DNA from: Rhodospirillales bacterium 24-66-33
GTDB taxonomy: Bacteria > Pseudomonadota > Alphaproteobacteria > Reyranellales > Reyranellaceae
DNA: 64,000 nt
Assembly (NCBI GenBank): GCA_002281855.1
Contig: NCHQ01000003.1
Coordinates: forward strand, 62,001-126,000
Direction of reading: 5' to 3'
The position numbers and the translations under genes are program-made. Shown here in pieces: positions 19,812 to 29,326 of the stretch (position 1 is the first letter of the stretch; the number at the start of each line of letters is the position of its first letter). The notes beneath the pieces are model-generated. The model did no database searches and had not been told where the DNA came from. It saw nothing but the letters and a program-made list of their open reading frames with translations.

Positions 19812-20509
19812 CCGTTCTTCTGCCGCTCCTGTTCGATCCGCCGCTTCTGCAGGTCGGTCGCCCGCGGATAGTCCTGGTTGAAGCGCGCGAACACCGCGCA
19901 GGCATCGGGCTTGCGGCCCAGCACGGACATTGTGATGCCAAGCTTCAGGAGGTTGTCGGGGCCTTTCGGGCTGGTCTTGTAGACCTTGTAGCCCTCGGCA
20001 AAGGCCGTGAGGGCGTTCTTGTAGTCGCGACGCGCGTAATAGGTCTCGCCGAGCCAGTATTGCGCATTACCGGCGAGCTTGCTCTGCGGGCTGCGCTGAA
20101 TGAAGGTCTTGAAACCACGTTCGGCGGCGGCGTAGTCGCCTTCCTGCAGCTTCTTGATGGCCTCGTCGTAGAGCTGATCCGCATTGGCCGGCCCCGCCGC
20201 GGGCGTCGGCACAGGGGCCGCAGCCTGCGCGGGCGGCCGCGGCGCGGCGCCTCCGGGGCGAGCGGCCCCCCCCTTCTCGAGCTGCTCGATGCGGTACTCG
20301 TAGTCCGCCTGCATCTTCTCCATCTGCTGCTGCAGCTTCGCATTGCGATTCTGCAGCTGCTCGAGCTGGCCGGTCAGATTGGTGAGCAACTGCTGGAGCT
20401 GATTGAACCGGTCCTCGATGTAGACCGCGTCGCCCCCACGCTGCGCCGCCGCCGCCGTGGGCAGGGCGAGAGCAATGAGGAGGACGAGCCGGGCGGGAAG
20501 GATCTTCAT
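19802..20509 (-). CDS. cpoB: Tol-Pal cell division coordinator CpoB (YbgF)
   Basis: CpoB links Tol-Pal constriction of the envelope to peptidoglycan synthesis by PBP1B. The 235-aa protein has a signal peptide cleaved after AAAA near residue 22, then a coiled-coil of about 50 residues rich in Gln and Leu. A Pro/Ala linker leads to C-terminal TPR repeats from about residue 115 (ADQLYDEAIKKLQEGDYAAAERGF). I chose the ATG at 20509 for the signal peptide; upstream in-frame ATGs add residues with no similarity. It is downstream of pal, but a strong hairpin lies between them. Confidence 0.93.
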   Translation of the reverse strand: MKILPARLVLLIALALPTAAAAQRGGDAVYIEDRFNQLQQLLTNLTGQLEQLQNRNAKLQQQMEKMQADYEYRIEQLEKGGAARPGGAAPRPPAQAAAPVPTPAAGPANADQLYDEAIKKLQEGDYAAAERGFKTFIQRSPQSKLAGNAQYWLGETYYARRDYKNALTAFAEGYKVYKTSPKGPDNLLKLGITMSVLGRKPDACAVFARFNQDYPRATDLQKRRIEQERQKNGCG

Positions 20510-20573
20510 GGCAAACGCTTTGTTCACATCAAACGCGGCCATTTTCAGGCATGGCCGTCCCGCCTCCAAACGA

Positions 20574-20602
20574 AAACGCCGGTCGCGTCACGACCGGCGT
20601 TT
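20574..20602 (-). terminator. Intrinsic terminator-like hairpin between pal and cpoB
   Basis: A perfect 12-bp inverted repeat (20574-20585 and 20591-20602, 5-nt loop) has a TTT run continuing into TTCGTTTG on the minus strand. It lies 28 bases downstream of the pal stop and 64 bases upstream of cpoB. It can act as a partial terminator that ends the tolQRAB-pal message and lowers cpoB-tilS expression. The symmetrical A/T flanks mean it could work in both directions. Confidence 0.65.
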
Positions 20603-20629
20603 CCTGCATTCGCCCCTTACGAGGCGCTA

Positions 20630-21094
20630 CTACTCCAGGGCCGTCACGGCGCGACGGTTGCGCGCCCAGGCCGCCTCGTCGGAGCCGACCGGATCCGGAC
20701 GCTCCTTGCCGTAGCTGACGGTCTTGAGGCGCGCGGCCGGGATGCCCTGCGCAATCAGGTACTGGCGCGCGGCGTTGGCGCGACGCTCACCGAGGGCAAG
20801 GTTGTACTCGCGCGTGCCGCGCTCGTCGCAATGGCCTTCGATGGTGATCTGGTAATTGCCGTACTTCTTCAGCCACTCGGCCTGGCGGTTCAGGGTCTGG
20901 CGGCCGTCCTCGCGCACGGTGGAGGAGTCGGTGTCGAAGAAGACGCGGTCGCCGACATTCTGCCGGAAATCGCCAACCGATCCGGGCGTCACGGACGTGG
21001 TCGCAGCGGAAGCCGTCTGCGTGTCGTTGTTGCTGCTGCAGGCGGCGATGAGGAACATCGCCGCAAGGGCCGACAAAGCCTTGATCATGCTCAT
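20630..21094 (-). CDS. pal: Peptidoglycan-associated lipoprotein Pal
   Basis: Pal is the outer-membrane lipoprotein that tethers the membrane to peptidoglycan in the Tol-Pal system. The 154-aa form starts at the ATG at 21094 with a signal peptide and the lipobox LIAAC, so Cys19 is lipidated. The OmpA-like domain follows: VFFDTDSSTVRED near 52, IEGHCDERGTREYNLALGERRA with the diaminopimelate-contacting Asp and Arg, then VSYGKERP. An alternative start two codons downstream at 21088 would change little. It lies 73 bp downstream of tolB. Confidence 0.96.
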   Translation of the reverse strand: MSMIKALSALAAMFLIAACSSNNDTQTASAATTSVTPGSVGDFRQNVGDRVFFDTDSSTVREDGRQTLNRQAEWLKKYGNYQITIEGHCDERGTREYNLALGERRANAARQYLIAQGIPAARLKTVSYGKERPDPVGSDEAAWARNRRAVTALE

Positions 21095-21167
21095 CTTTGG
21101 ATCCACTCCCTGACGGAATCGACCCGGGCGAGGGCGCACGGGTCGACAAAAAAGATCATATATTTCG

Positions 21168-22505
21168 CTACTGCGGAATCAAGGGCGACCAGGCCGGATC
21201 CGACGCATCGGTCGGCGTCGGCACCTGCCGCTCGAAGCGGCCCGTGATGTCGATCTGATGCAGTGAAGCAGAACCGACACGGCCGCCCGAGCTGGGCTGC
21301 TGGCGGAAGAACATCAGTACGCGACCGTTGGGCGCCCAGGTCGGGCCTTCGACGAGGAAGCCGCTCGCCAGCATGCGCTCGCCGCTGCCGTCCGAGCGCA
21401 TCACGCCGATGCCGAAGCCGCCCGATCCGATCTTGGTGAAGGCGATGAAGTCGCCGCGCGGCGACCAGACCGGCGTGGCATAGCGGCCGTCGCCGAAGCT
21501 GATGCGCCGCTCTCCGCCGCCGCCCGCGCTCATCACGTAGAGCTGCTGTGCGCCGCCGCGGTCCGAGTTGAACACGATCTGCGAGCCGTCGGCCGAGAAG
21601 CATGGCGAGGTATCGATGGCCGGCGAGTTGGTCAGGCGGCGCAGCTGGCGGCCGCGCACGTCCATTTCATAGAGGTTGGTGCGGCCGTTCTCGGCGATGC
21701 TCATGACCACCTTCGTGCCGTCCGGCGAGAAGCGCGGGGCGAAGCTCATGCCCGGGAAGTTGCCCAGGAGCTCGCGCCGGCCGCTGTCGACGTTCTGCAG
21801 GTACACCCGCGGCGGGCCGTTGTTCTCGCCGTACGCCATGTAGACGATTTCCTGCAGCGTCGGCGAGAAGCGCGGCGTCAGCGCGATGGTCTTGCCGTCG
21901 GTCAGATAGCGATTGTTGGCGCCATCCTGGTCCATCACGGCGATGCGCTTGGTCCGGTTGTTGCCCGGGCCGGTCTCAGACACATAGGCGATGCGGGTGT
22001 CGAAGTAGCCCTCCTCGCCGGTCACGCGCTTGTAGATCGCGTCGGAAATGATGTGCGAAAGGCGACGCCAGTTATTGGGCTGGCTGGTGAAGGACAGGCC
22101 CGTGGCCTGCTGGCTCGTGACCACGTCCCAGAGCCGGAAGTCCACCTTGATGCTGCCGCCGACCGAGGTGACCTGGCCGACGACCAGACCCGCGGCGCCG
22201 ACGCTGCGCCAGTCGGGGAAGCGCGGCGGCGTGGTCGCATCCACGTCCTTCTGGATGTAGGCGCTGGACGGGATCACCCGGAACAGGCCGGAATTCTGGA
22301 GGTTGTTGCGGATCACGCCCGCCATCTGGGCGCCGACAGAATCACCCTTGAAATCGACGATGGCGATCGGCACCGGTTCGAAGCTCGGCCGCGTCATGTC
22401 GATGGTGAGCTGAGCGCGCGCGGAACTCGCGATGCCGGCGGTGGCGAGCGCCACACCACCCAGCAGGGTCGTCCGTCGGGGAAGCATCATGTCGGACCTC
22501 TTCAT
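21168..22505 (-). CDS. tolB: Tol-Pal system periplasmic protein TolB
   Basis: TolB is the periplasmic beta-propeller that binds Pal and TolA during cell division. The 445-aa protein has a signal peptide ([24 protein letters not shown], possibly Tat-type), an N-terminal domain with [20 protein letters not shown], and repeated propeller blades with [18 protein letters not shown] and [10 protein letters not shown] give the ATG at 22505. The ATG at 22490 has AGAGG at a better distance and is a credible alternative five codons in. It lies 28 bp downstream of tolA in the usual order. Confidence 0.96.
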   Translation of the reverse strand: MKRSDMMLPRRTTLLGGVALATAGIASSARAQLTIDMTRPSFEPVPIAIVDFKGDSVGAQMAGVIRNNLQNSGLFRVIPSSAYIQKDVDATTPPRFPDWRSVGAAGLVVGQVTSVGGSIKVDFRLWDVVTSQQATGLSFTSQPNNWRRLSHIISDAIYKRVTGEEGYFDTRIAYVSETGPGNNRTKRIAVMDQDGANNRYLTDGKTIALTPRFSPTLQEIVYMAYGENNGPPRVYLQNVDSGRRELLGNFPGMSFAPRFSPDGTKVVMSIAENGRTNLYEMDVRGRQLRRLTNSPAIDTSPCFSADGSQIVFNSDRGGAQQLYVMSAGGGGERRISFGDGRYATPVWSPRGDFIAFTKIGSGGFGIGVMRSDGSGERMLASGFLVEGPTWAPNGRVLMFFRQQPSSGGRVGSASLHQIDITGRFERQVPTPTDASDPAWSPLIPQ

Positions 22506-22533
22506 TTGAAGGTTTCTGTTAAGGCGTCGGTCA

Positions 22534-23490
22534 CTAATAGTCGCGTGGATCGAAATTGAACGTGATCGTTTTCCAACTCGTGAACTTCTCCGGCGAGAGC
22601 GGCCACGGCTGACAACGCGGATTCATGATGGCGCGATGCGCGGCATCGGCGGCGGCACGAAAGACCGGGTCGCTGTTGTAGCGTCCGGTGTCGCGCAGCT
22701 GGGCTTTCACCGGCGTGCCGTTCTGGTTCATCTCGACGGTCAGCGAAATGATCATAGCTTGGTCACGAGAGCCGCCCTGCGTGTTCCAGCAGGGCCGGAT
22801 CTTCTGGCGCACGCCCTCGATCTCGCTCGCCGTGACGACGGCGGCGAGGTTCGGCGCGGCCGGCGCCTGGCGGGTGACCTGCTGCACCGGCTTGGGCGCC
22901 TGCTCCGGCGTCTGAATCTTCTGTTGCGACTGCTTGTTCTTCAGGATGTCGTCGATCATCGAATCGACGCTCTGCTTGGGCGGCGCGGGCTTGGGCGGTG
23001 GCGGCTTGGGCGGCTCGGGCTTCTTGGCCTCGGGCGTGGGCTTGGGCGGCTCCGGCGGCTTCTCGACCTTCGGCTTCTCCGGCTCCTTGGGCTTCAATGC
23101 CACCAGATCCTCGACCGGCTTGGCGGCCTCCGTCTTGGGCTTCTCCTCCGGCTTGGGCGGCGCCGGCGGCTTGGGTGGCTCGGCAACCTCGGGCGGCTTC
23201 GGAGTCGGCGGCGACGGCGGCGGCTCGGCCGACTGCACGGGCGGCGCCTTGGTCGTCTCCTGGGCGATCGGCGCGTCCTTGGGCTGCGGCGGCAGAGTGG
23301 CCACGGTCGGCGCCCCCGCCTTCTTGTCGATCGCCTCGAACTCGACCATCACCGGCTCGGGTTCCATCGGCGGCGTGCGACCGAAGAAGTCGAGATTGAG
23401 CACCGCCGCCCCCAGCACGAAGACGTGCACCATCGCCGACACGATGGCCGGTGTGCGCATCTCGATGCTGGCGGGATGGCGACGCACCAT
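22534..23490 (-). CDS. tolA: Cell envelope integrity protein TolA
   Basis: TolA is the inner-membrane protein that carries proton-motive energy from TolQR to Pal. The 318-aa protein has one N-terminal membrane segment (about 12-33, with the Ser/His-type [11 protein letters not shown] face that contacts TolQ). A long Pro/Lys/Glu-rich spacer spans the periplasm, and a C-terminal domain from about residue 225 contains [24 protein letters not shown] sequence. The spacer is proline-rich rather than the Ala-rich helix of E. coli TolA, which is usual in alphaproteobacteria. The start has AGAGGA upstream. It follows tolR by 22 bp. Confidence 0.93.
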   Translation of the reverse strand: MVRRHPASIEMRTPAIVSAMVHVFVLGAAVLNLDFFGRTPPMEPEPVMVEFEAIDKKAGAPTVATLPPQPKDAPIAQETTKAPPVQSAEPPPSPPTPKPPEVAEPPKPPAPPKPEEKPKTEAAKPVEDLVALKPKEPEKPKVEKPPEPPKPTPEAKKPEPPKPPPPKPAPPKQSVDSMIDDILKNKQSQQKIQTPEQAPKPVQQVTRQAPAAPNLAAVVTASEIEGVRQKIRPCWNTQGGSRDQAMIISLTVEMNQNGTPVKAQLRDTGRYNSDPVFRAAADAAHRAIMNPRCQPWPLSPEKFTSWKTITFNFDPRDY

Positions 23491-23512
23491 CGTCCTCTTC
23501 GTTTCCGTTCTC

Positions 23513-24064
23513 TCAGCGCCGCGGGGTCGGCGCCTGGGGTTGCGGTTGGGCCGGAGCCTGCGGCGCGCGCGGCGCGGTCTGGCCGGGCGCGGCCGGGGTC
23601 ACCGTTCCGCGTCCCAGCGCCTGGGCCTGCTCGCCGAGCAGGCCGAGCTGCCGGAAGCCGCTGTCGATCACCACGCCCATGACCTCCATCATCTTTCCGT
23701 AGTCGACGCTCTTGTCGCCCCGCATGAAGACGCGCTGGTCGGGCTTCTCCTCGTGCACGGCCTTCAGCTTCGCGCCGAGTTCGGCGATGTCGTACTTGGT
23801 CTCCCCGAGGAAGACCTCGCCCTGGGAGTTCACCGACACCACCATCGGCTCATCCTTGCCGCCGACTTGGCTGGCGCTGGTCTTCGGCAGGTCGACCGGG
23901 ACGCCGACCTGGAGCAGCGGCGCCGTCACCATGAAGATGATCAGCAACACCAGCATCACGTCGACCAGCGGCGTGACGTTGATGTCGGCGATCGGCGTGT
24001 AGCTCCGTCGCTTGAACTTGCTGCCCGACGAGTTCGCGCCGGGCGCCGGGATGACGCCCGACAT
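23513..24064 (-). CDS. tolR: Tol-Pal system protein TolR (ExbD family)
   Basis: TolR forms the proton channel with TolQ. The 183-aa protein has one membrane helix (about 33-53) with the conserved Asp in INVTPLVDVMLVLLIIFMV, and a periplasmic domain with LPKTSASQVGGKDEP and KSVDYGKMMEVM. After about residue 150 it has a Pro/Gln/Ala-rich tail of about 30 residues not found in E. coli TolR. Its ATG overlaps the tolQ stop as TGATG, so the two are coupled at fixed ratio. Confidence 0.95.
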   Translation of the reverse strand: MSGVIPAPGANSSGSKFKRRSYTPIADINVTPLVDVMLVLLIIFMVTAPLLQVGVPVDLPKTSASQVGGKDEPMVVSVNSQGEVFLGETKYDIAELGAKLKAVHEEKPDQRVFMRGDKSVDYGKMMEVMGVVIDSGFRQLGLLGEQAQALGRGTVTPAAPGQTAPRAPQAPAQPQPQAPTPRR

Positions 24065-24798
24065 CAGACCTGTTCCTCGAGCTGACGCGACAGGATGGTG
24101 ATGAACTCACCGGCGAAGGCCTCGAGCTGCTGGGCGTAACGCGAAACCTGACCCGACAGGATGTTGTAGGCGGCGGCCGCCGGAATGGCGGCGACCAGGC
24201 CGATCGCGGTGGCGAACAGCGCCTCGGAGATGCCGGGCGCCACCACCGCGAGCGACGTGTTCTTCGACTGCGCGATGTGGCTGAAGCTGTTCATGATGCC
24301 CCACACCGTGCCGAACAGTCCGACGAAGGTGGCGTTGGCGCCAACCGTGGCCAGGAAGCCCAGCCGCTTCTCGATGCCCTCCATCTCGCGTTGAATGGTG
24401 ACGCCCATCACCTGCTCGATGCGCTGGCGCAGCGCCGCGCGGGCCGTGGCGCTGGAGGCGAGTCCCTTGGAGACCGAGCGGCGCCACTCGCGCATGGCGG
24501 CGGAGAAGATGCTCGACATCGGATCCTCGGGCTTGGCGCCGACGCGGTCATAGAGATCCTCGAGCGAGACGCCGGACCAGAACGTATCCTCGAACGCCTG
24601 GGCGCTGCGCTTCAGGGACCGCAGGCGGAGAACCTTTTCGAAGATGATCGCCCACGACCAGAACGACGCCAGCATGAGCAGGATCATGATGGCCTTCACG
24701 ACCCAGTCGGCCTGCATGAACAGGCCGTATACGGACATGTCAATCGTCCCCGTGCCGCCGCCGAGGGGGGCTCCGGCGACCTGCGCTAGCGCGTCCAT
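24064..24798 (-). CDS. tolQ: Tol-Pal system protein TolQ
   Basis: TolQ is the inner-membrane motor subunit that uses proton flow to drive TolA. The 244-aa protein has three membrane segments: about 34-54 (AIMILLMLASFWSWAIIFE), then 150-175 (FLATVGANATFVGLFGTVWG) and 190-215 (LFATAIGLVAAIPAAAAYN). These match the ExbB/TolQ fold, with the conserved GLFGTVWGIM and Thr/Gly channel residues. It opens the tolQRAB part of the operon, 17 bp downstream of ybgC. Confidence 0.96.
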   Translation of the reverse strand: MDALAQVAGAPLGGGTGTIDMSVYGLFMQADWVVKAIMILLMLASFWSWAIIFEKVLRLRSLKRSAQAFEDTFWSGVSLEDLYDRVGAKPEDPMSSIFSAAMREWRRSVSKGLASSATARAALRQRIEQVMGVTIQREMEGIEKRLGFLATVGANATFVGLFGTVWGIMNSFSHIAQSKNTSLAVVAPGISEALFATAIGLVAAIPAAAAYNILSGQVSRYAQQLEAFAGEFITILSRQLEEQV

Positions 24799-24815
24799 TT
24801 ATGTTCTCCGTTGGT

Positions 24816-25295
24816 TCAAGAGGGTTGTATCCGAATATGGCGTGAGCGGGGCGATCCGCTCGCAGCTACCTGGGCCAGGGCAGTCCGCACGAGCGGCGGC
24901 AATCGGACAGGCCGACCGCCCTCGCCCATGCAGGCGACGACAAGCTCGGCTCGAACCAGGATCTCTTCATTGCGGCGCGCATGCTGAATCATGTCGAGCG
25001 ACGCGCCGCGCAATTCACCGCAGCCGGTGACGATCTCGATCGAGTCGTCCAGCCGCGCCGGCTTGAGATAATCGATGGCGCAGCGGCGCACGACCCAGTT
25101 GATGCCGCGCTCCTCGCGCAGCGCCGTATGCTGCTGACCCAGCAAGCGGAGCAGCTCCGTGCGGCCCCGCTCAAGGAAGCGCAGCCAGTTGGCATAATAG
25201 ACGATGCCCGCGGCGTCGGTGTCCTCGTAATAGACGCGCAGCGGCAACACATGGCTGCCGTCGTGCAAGTGGCCGGAGGTCGGCACGGCGCTCAC
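24816..25295 (-). CDS. ybgC: Tol-Pal-associated acyl-CoA thioesterase YbgC
   Basis: YbgC is a hotdog-fold acyl-CoA thioesterase encoded with the Tol genes in many proteobacteria. The 159-aa protein has the 4-hydroxybenzoyl-CoA-thioesterase motif [16 protein letters not shown] with catalytic Asp27. I chose the GTG at 25295, which overlaps the ruvB stop as GTGA and has GGAGG four bases upstream; earlier codons in the frame only read through ruvB. It may act on short acyl-CoA or on acyl-ACP in phospholipid turnover. Confidence 0.93.
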   Translation of the reverse strand: MSAVPTSGHLHDGSHVLPLRVYYEDTDAAGIVYYANWLRFLERGRTELLRLLGQQHTALREERGINWVVRRCAIDYLKPARLDDSIEIVTGCGELRGASLDMIQHARRNEEILVRAELVVACMGEGGRPVRLPPLVRTALAQVAASGSPRSRHIRIQPS

Positions 25296-26350
25296 GCATC
25301 CTCCGCCGGATCGCCCGCGGCCAGCAGGTCGAGTTGCTGCTTCTGCCCGTTGGGCATCGCCAGACCGAGATGGCGATAGCCGGCCTCGGACAACAGGCGG
25401 CCGCGCGGTGTGCGCATCAACAGGCCGAGCTGCATAAGGTAAGGCTCGATCACGTCCTCGATGACGTCGCGCTGTTCTGCCAGCGCGGCCGCCAGAGTCT
25501 CGGCGCCCACCGGGCCGCCGGCGTAGTTCTCGGCGATGCACGCCAGATAGCGGCGGTCCATGGCATCCAGTCCCCGCCCGTCGACCTCCAGCCGGGTCAG
25601 CGCCGCATCAGCTACCTGGGCGGTGACTTCGACATCCCCGGCGACCGCCGCAAAGTCGCGCACGCGGCGCAGCAGCCGGTTGGCGACGCGCGGGGTCCCC
25701 CGTGACCTTTTGGCGATCTCGGCACTGCCATCGGGTGCGAGCGTCATCTTGAGGACGCGGGCGGCGCGCTGCACGATCGTCTCGAGTTCGGCCGGCGTAT
25801 AGAAAATCATGCGCAGCGGGATGCCGAAGCGCTCGCGCAACGGCCGCGTCATGAGGCCGGAGCGCGTCGTGGCCCCGACCAGCGTGAACGGCGGCAGCTC
25901 GATACGGACCGAGCGCGCGGCCGGCCCCTCGCCGATCATCAGGTCGAGCTGGAAATCCTCCATCGCGGGATAGAGAACCTCCTCGATTGCAGGATTGAGA
26001 CGGTGAATCTCGTCGATGAACAACACATCGTGTGCCTGTAAATTCGTGAGCTGCGCGGCGAGGTCGCCCGCCTTCTGTATGACCGGACCGGAGGTCGCCC
26101 GGAAGCCCACGCCCATCTCGCGCGCCACGATCTGCGCCATCGTCGTCTTGCCGAGCCCCGGCGGCCCGTGCAGCAGGACGTGATCCAGTGCCTCGCCGCG
26201 CCCCTTTGCGGCGGCAATGAAGATCTTAAGGTTTTCGCGGACCTGCTTCTGGCCGATGAAATCGTCGAGCGTCTGCGGGCGCAGCGCCAGCTCGGCGGCG
26301 TCTTCCTCGGAGCGCTTCGGCGTCACCAGGCGGTCGGGAGCGGCATTCAT
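25292..26350 (-). CDS. ruvB: Holliday junction branch migration helicase RuvB
   Basis: RuvB is the hexameric AAA+ motor that drives Holliday-junction migration with RuvA. The 352-aa protein has Walker A GPPGLGKT at 62-69, Walker [10 protein letters not shown], the sensor region [19 protein letters not shown] with the arginine finger, and the C-terminal winged helix with [13 protein letters not shown]. It overlaps ruvA as ATGA and ybgC as GTGA, so translation of the group is coupled. The ruvCAB order is intact. Confidence 0.98.
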   Translation of the reverse strand: MNAAPDRLVTPKRSEEDAAELALRPQTLDDFIGQKQVRENLKIFIAAAKGRGEALDHVLLHGPPGLGKTTMAQIVAREMGVGFRATSGPVIQKAGDLAAQLTNLQAHDVLFIDEIHRLNPAIEEVLYPAMEDFQLDLMIGEGPAARSVRIELPPFTLVGATTRSGLMTRPLRERFGIPLRMIFYTPAELETIVQRAARVLKMTLAPDGSAEIAKRSRGTPRVANRLLRRVRDFAAVAGDVEVTAQVADAALTRLEVDGRGLDAMDRRYLACIAENYAGGPVGAETLAAALAEQRDVIEDVIEPYLMQLGLLMRTPRGRLLSEAGYRHLGLAMPNGQKQQLDLLAAGDPAEDA

Positions 26351-26961
26351 CGCGCGAGGTCCTGGAGGCCGGCCCGAATGACGGCGTCGAGCCCGGCCCC
26401 GTCACCCAGCCGCTGCGTCGCCCGCGCCACGGCGCCGAAAGCCTCGACCCGCTTGTAGCCGAGATTGACCAGGGCCGAGACCGCGTCTTCGTTGATCGAT
26501 GCCGCCGGGCTCGCCGCCTCGGCTGACCTGCCCTCCTGAGCGGGCGACGGCGCGATACCAAAGGCGGCCGCCTTGTCCTTCAGCTCGGTGACCAGTCTCG
26601 CGGCGAGCTTCGGACCGACGCCGGGGGGGCGGCTCAGGGTCGAGCGATCCTGGGCGGCGATCGCGCGGGCAATCTCGTCGGGCGACAGGGTCGAGAGGAT
26701 CGACAGCGCCACGCGGGCGCCGACGCCCTGCACGGTCGTCAGGATTCGGAACCAGTCGCGCTCCTTCGTTTCGAGGAAGCCGTAGAGCGCAATGGCGTCC
26801 TCGCGCACGATCGTCTCGACCAGCATGGTCGCCGGCCCACCGATGGCGAGATCGCGCAAGGTGCGCGCCGAGGCCGACACGAGATAGCCGACTCCGCCCA
26901 CGTCGATGACGGCGCTGTCGGTGTCGACGGAGTCGACCAGGCCCTTCAGCTTGGCGATCAC
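26347..26961 (-). CDS. ruvA: Holliday junction branch migration protein RuvA
   Basis: RuvA binds the four-way junction and loads RuvB. The 204-aa protein starts [20 protein letters not shown], has an OB-fold N-domain, helix-hairpin-helix motifs around [13 protein letters not shown] and [13 protein letters not shown], and a flexible linker to the C-terminal RuvB-binding helices ([12 protein letters not shown]). Its start overlaps the ruvC stop by 4 bp and its stop overlaps ruvB. Length and order match the family. Confidence 0.97.
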   Translation of the reverse strand: MIAKLKGLVDSVDTDSAVIDVGGVGYLVSASARTLRDLAIGGPATMLVETIVREDAIALYGFLETKERDWFRILTTVQGVGARVALSILSTLSPDEIARAIAAQDRSTLSRPPGVGPKLAARLVTELKDKAAAFGIAPSPAQEGRSAEAASPAASINEDAVSALVNLGYKRVEAFGAVARATQRLGDGAGLDAVIRAGLQDLAR

Positions 26962-27449
26962 AGCGCGGCCTCGATGCGTCGCGCCGTGGCCCGGTGATGG
27001 GCGTGGCAGATCGCGACCGCGAGCGCGTCGGCAGCGTCCTGCTTGGCATCGACACCGGGCAGCAGCCGGCCAACCATCATGGCGATCTGGTTCTTGTCGG
27101 CATGACCGGTTCCAACGACCGACTTCTTCACGAGGTTGGTTGCGTATTCGTGGACCGACAGGCCGGCTCTCGCCGGCGCCAGCATGACGACGCCCCGCGC
27201 CTGACCGAGCTTCAGGGTGGATCCTGGATTGACGTTCACGAAGGTCTCCTCGACCGCAGCCTCGGCGGGTCGCTGCGCTTCGAGAACCCGCACAACGCCT
27301 TCGAACAAATCCCTCAGCCGCTCCGCCAGCGTGCCCGTGGTCGCGACCTTGACGACGCCGTGCGCCACATGGCGCAGCCGGTTGCCCTCGACCTCGATCA
27401 CGCCCCAGCCGGTCAACCGCAGGCCGGGATCGAGGCCGATCAGTCTCAT
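26958..27449 (-). CDS. ruvC: Holliday junction resolvase RuvC
   Basis: RuvC nicks Holliday junctions symmetrically. The 163-aa protein starts [16 protein letters not shown] with catalytic Asp7, has [22 protein letters not shown] with the Glu of the active site, and ends with the acidic pair in [14 protein letters not shown]. The length is normal. It is 10 bp downstream of the yebC-type gene and overlaps ruvA, so it is part of the same transcript. Expression is normally DNA-damage-linked; I did not find a clear LexA box upstream. Confidence 0.97.
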   Translation of the reverse strand: MRLIGLDPGLRLTGWGVIEVEGNRLRHVAHGVVKVATTGTLAERLRDLFEGVVRVLEAQRPAEAAVEETFVNVNPGSTLKLGQARGVVMLAPARAGLSVHEYATNLVKKSVVGTGHADKNQIAMMVGRLLPGVDAKQDAADALAVAICHAHHRATARRIEAAL

Positions 27450-27459
27450 CCTGCCCGGC

Positions 27460-28218
27460 TCAGGCCGCGAACTTCGCCAGAGCGTCGTCCGACACCTCGA
27501 AGTTGGCGTAGACGTTCTGCACGTCGTCGTTGTCTTCCAGGGCCGCGATGAGATCGAGCAGCGTCTGCACCGTCTCGCCCTCGACCGGCGCGCCGGTCCT
27601 GGGACGCCAGGTCAGCTTGGCCACGCTCGGCTGCCCCAGCGATTTCTCGAGCGCTTCCCGCACGACGTTGAAACTGTCCTGCGCACAGTAGATCTCGTGA
27701 ACCGCGCCCTCGCCCTCACCGCTCACCACGTCGTCGGCGCCGGCCTCGATCGCCTTTTCCAGCACCTCGTCGGCGCTGCCGACGGACAGCGGGAAACGGA
27801 ATTCGCCCAGCCGGTCGAACATGAACGACACGCTGTTGGACTCACCCAGGTTGCCGCCGTGCTTGGAGAAGCTCGAGCGGACCTCACCGGCAGTACGATT
27901 GCGGTTGTTGGTCAGGGCCTCGACGATCACGGCGACGCCGGCCGGGCCGTAGCCTTCGTAGCGGACCTCGTCATAGTTCGCGTCCGCATCGGGCCCCGAG
28001 CCGCGCTTGATCGCGCGATCGATCGTGTCGCGGGTCATGTTGGCGTCGCGCGCGGCAATCATGGCCGCCCGCAGACGCGGATTAGAGGCCGGATCGGCCG
28101 CACCCAGCCGGGCCGCCGTCGTGATCTCGCGGATCAGCTTGGTGAAGATCTTGGCCCGCACGGCGTCCTGACGCCCTTTGCGGTGCATGATGTTCTTGAA
28201 CTGGGAATGCCCCGCCAT
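27460..28218 (-). CDS. yebC: YebC/PmpR family transcriptional regulator (TACO1 homologue)
   Basis: This 252-aa protein is of the YebC/PmpR/TACO1 family, whose members act as DNA-binding regulators or as translation factors for proline-rich stretches. It starts [18 protein letters not shown] at the ATG at 28218, with [21 protein letters not shown] near residue 105. A TTG nine bases upstream is not needed. It leads the ruvCAB-ybgC-tol transcript, as in many proteobacteria. The proline-rich TolA and TolR tails encoded downstream would be plausible targets of a proline-specific factor; this is inference. Confidence 0.95.
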   Translation of the reverse strand: MAGHSQFKNIMHRKGRQDAVRAKIFTKLIREITTAARLGAADPASNPRLRAAMIAARDANMTRDTIDRAIKRGSGPDADANYDEVRYEGYGPAGVAVIVEALTNNRNRTAGEVRSSFSKHGGNLGESNSVSFMFDRLGEFRFPLSVGSADEVLEKAIEAGADDVVSGEGEGAVHEIYCAQDSFNVVREALEKSLGQPSVAKLTWRPRTGAPVEGETVQTLLDLIAALEDNDDVQNVYANFEVSDDALAKFAA

Positions 28219-28252
28219 TGCCAACAACCAGATTAGGTAACCGGAAGACGCG

Positions 28253-28285
28253 GCTATACCACTTCTCGTGGGTTTTGGCAGGCTG
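28253..28285 (-). promoter_or_regulatory. Weak candidate promoter of the yebC-ruvCAB-tol run
   Basis: On the minus strand TATAGC (28258-28253) lies 17-18 bp after CTGCCA. Both hexamers match the sigma-70 consensus at 4 of 6 positions. Transcription would start near 28245, giving a leader of about 27 nt before the ATG at 28218. I rate it tentative. Confidence 0.3.
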
Positions 28286-28310
28286 GAGAAGCCTCCTGAG
28301 GCGTTCAGGA

Positions 28311-28340
28311 CAAAAAAAGGCGGGGGCCGAAGCCCCCGCT
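28311..28340 (-). terminator. Intrinsic terminator with UUCG loop
   Basis: On the minus strand GCGGGGGC and GCCCCCGC pair around a TTCG tetraloop (28339-28320), followed by CTTTTTTTG (seven T). This is a textbook rho-independent terminator. It lies about 177 bases downstream of the phosphodiesterase gene at 28517 and closes that transcript before the yebC promoter region. Confidence 0.9.
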
Positions 28341-28346
28341 AAATAA

Positions 28347-28368
28347 CGTCGGAACCTTGATTCCGACG
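28347..28368 (-). other. Second hairpin preceding the terminator
   Basis: CGTCGGAA and TTCCGACG pair perfectly (8 bp, 6-nt loop) seven bases 5' of the terminator stem on the minus strand. A double hairpin ending in a U-tract is typical of the 3' ends of small RNAs. The interval 28369-28516 upstream of it holds no gene I can support, so it is a long 3' UTR or a small RNA. Confidence 0.5.
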
Positions 28369-28516
28369 CCCCCTCTAACCTGGAAGACAGTCGCCGATGT
28401 GGCGAAAAACCGTTTAACATCAAAAGGATGCCGCTTTTTCCCCAGCCCGTCAACGCCCCTCTTCAGCCACCGCTAATAGCTATGAGTTGGGCCCGGCGGA
28501 TACAAGATGCGGGAAG

Positions 28517-29323
28517 TCAGGCGGCCGGGGCGAGCCGTCCCCCGACCCGGAGCGGCCGGATGGACTTCGCAAGCCCGGTCCGGTCGTCGGTTTCCACCAC
28601 CGCCGCGCACAAAGTTCCCTCCCCCTCCGCCGGGGACAGGCGCTCGCCCGGCATCTTGCGGACGAATCGCTGGATCGCGACCTCCTTCTTCATGCCGATC
28701 ACGCTGTCGTAGTCGCCGCACATGCCGACATCGGTCTGGTAGGCCGTGCCGCCGGGCAGCACCCAGCCATCCGCCGTGGGGACGTGGCTATGGGTACCCA
28801 GCACCGCCGAGACACGGCCATCGCAATAGTGACCGATCGACTGCTTCTCGCTGGTCGCCTCGCCATGGACGTCGACCAGGATCAACTGGGCACCGTGGCC
28901 CAGCGCGTACTTCGAAAGCTCGGCATCGAGGGCGCGGAAGGGATCGTCGAGCGCGTCCATGAACAGCCGGCACATGACGTTGATCACCACGACCTTCTGG
29001 CCGCGCAATGTCTGGAAGAGGTTGGCGCCCCATCCGGGCGTTCCGGGCGGGAAATTGATCGGCCGCAGCAAGCGCTTGTCCTGCGCGATGTAGGGGATGA
29101 TCTCGCGCTGATCCCAGGCATGGTTGCCGGTGGTGATGCAGTCGACACCAGCTTCGTGCAGCTCGGCGCAGATCTTGGCCGTGATGCCGAAGCCGGCCGC
29201 TGCGTTCTCACCGTTGACCACGACGAAATCGAGCCCCAGCTCACGGCGCAGCCGCGGGACCTCCTTGATGACCGCATCGCGGCCGGCGCGGCCGACGATG
29301 TCGCCGCAAAACATGATCTTCAT
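28517..29323 (-). CDS. TIGR00282-family metallophosphoesterase (YmdB-like)
   Basis: This 268-aa protein belongs to the YmdB family of metal-dependent phosphodiesterases that cleave 2',3'-cyclic nucleotides. It has MKIMFCGDIVGRAGRDAV at the start with the first metal Asp, VVNGENAAAGFGIT, TTGNHAWDQREI with metal His and Asn, DVHGEATSEK, and the GTHSHVPTAD His pair. Every metal ligand of the family is present. The gene starts 3 bp after the 5-FCL stop. In Bacillus YmdB affects RNA decay and biofilm; the role here is not known. Confidence 0.92.
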   Translation of the reverse strand: MKIMFCGDIVGRAGRDAVIKEVPRLRRELGLDFVVVNGENAAAGFGITAKICAELHEAGVDCITTGNHAWDQREIIPYIAQDKRLLRPINFPPGTPGWGANLFQTLRGQKVVVINVMCRLFMDALDDPFRALDAELSKYALGHGAQLILVDVHGEATSEKQSIGHYCDGRVSAVLGTHSHVPTADGWVLPGGTAYQTDVGMCGDYDSVIGMKKEVAIQRFVRKMPGERLSPAEGEGTLCAAVVETDDRTGLAKSIRPLRVGGRLAPAA

Positions 29324-29326
29324 GCG

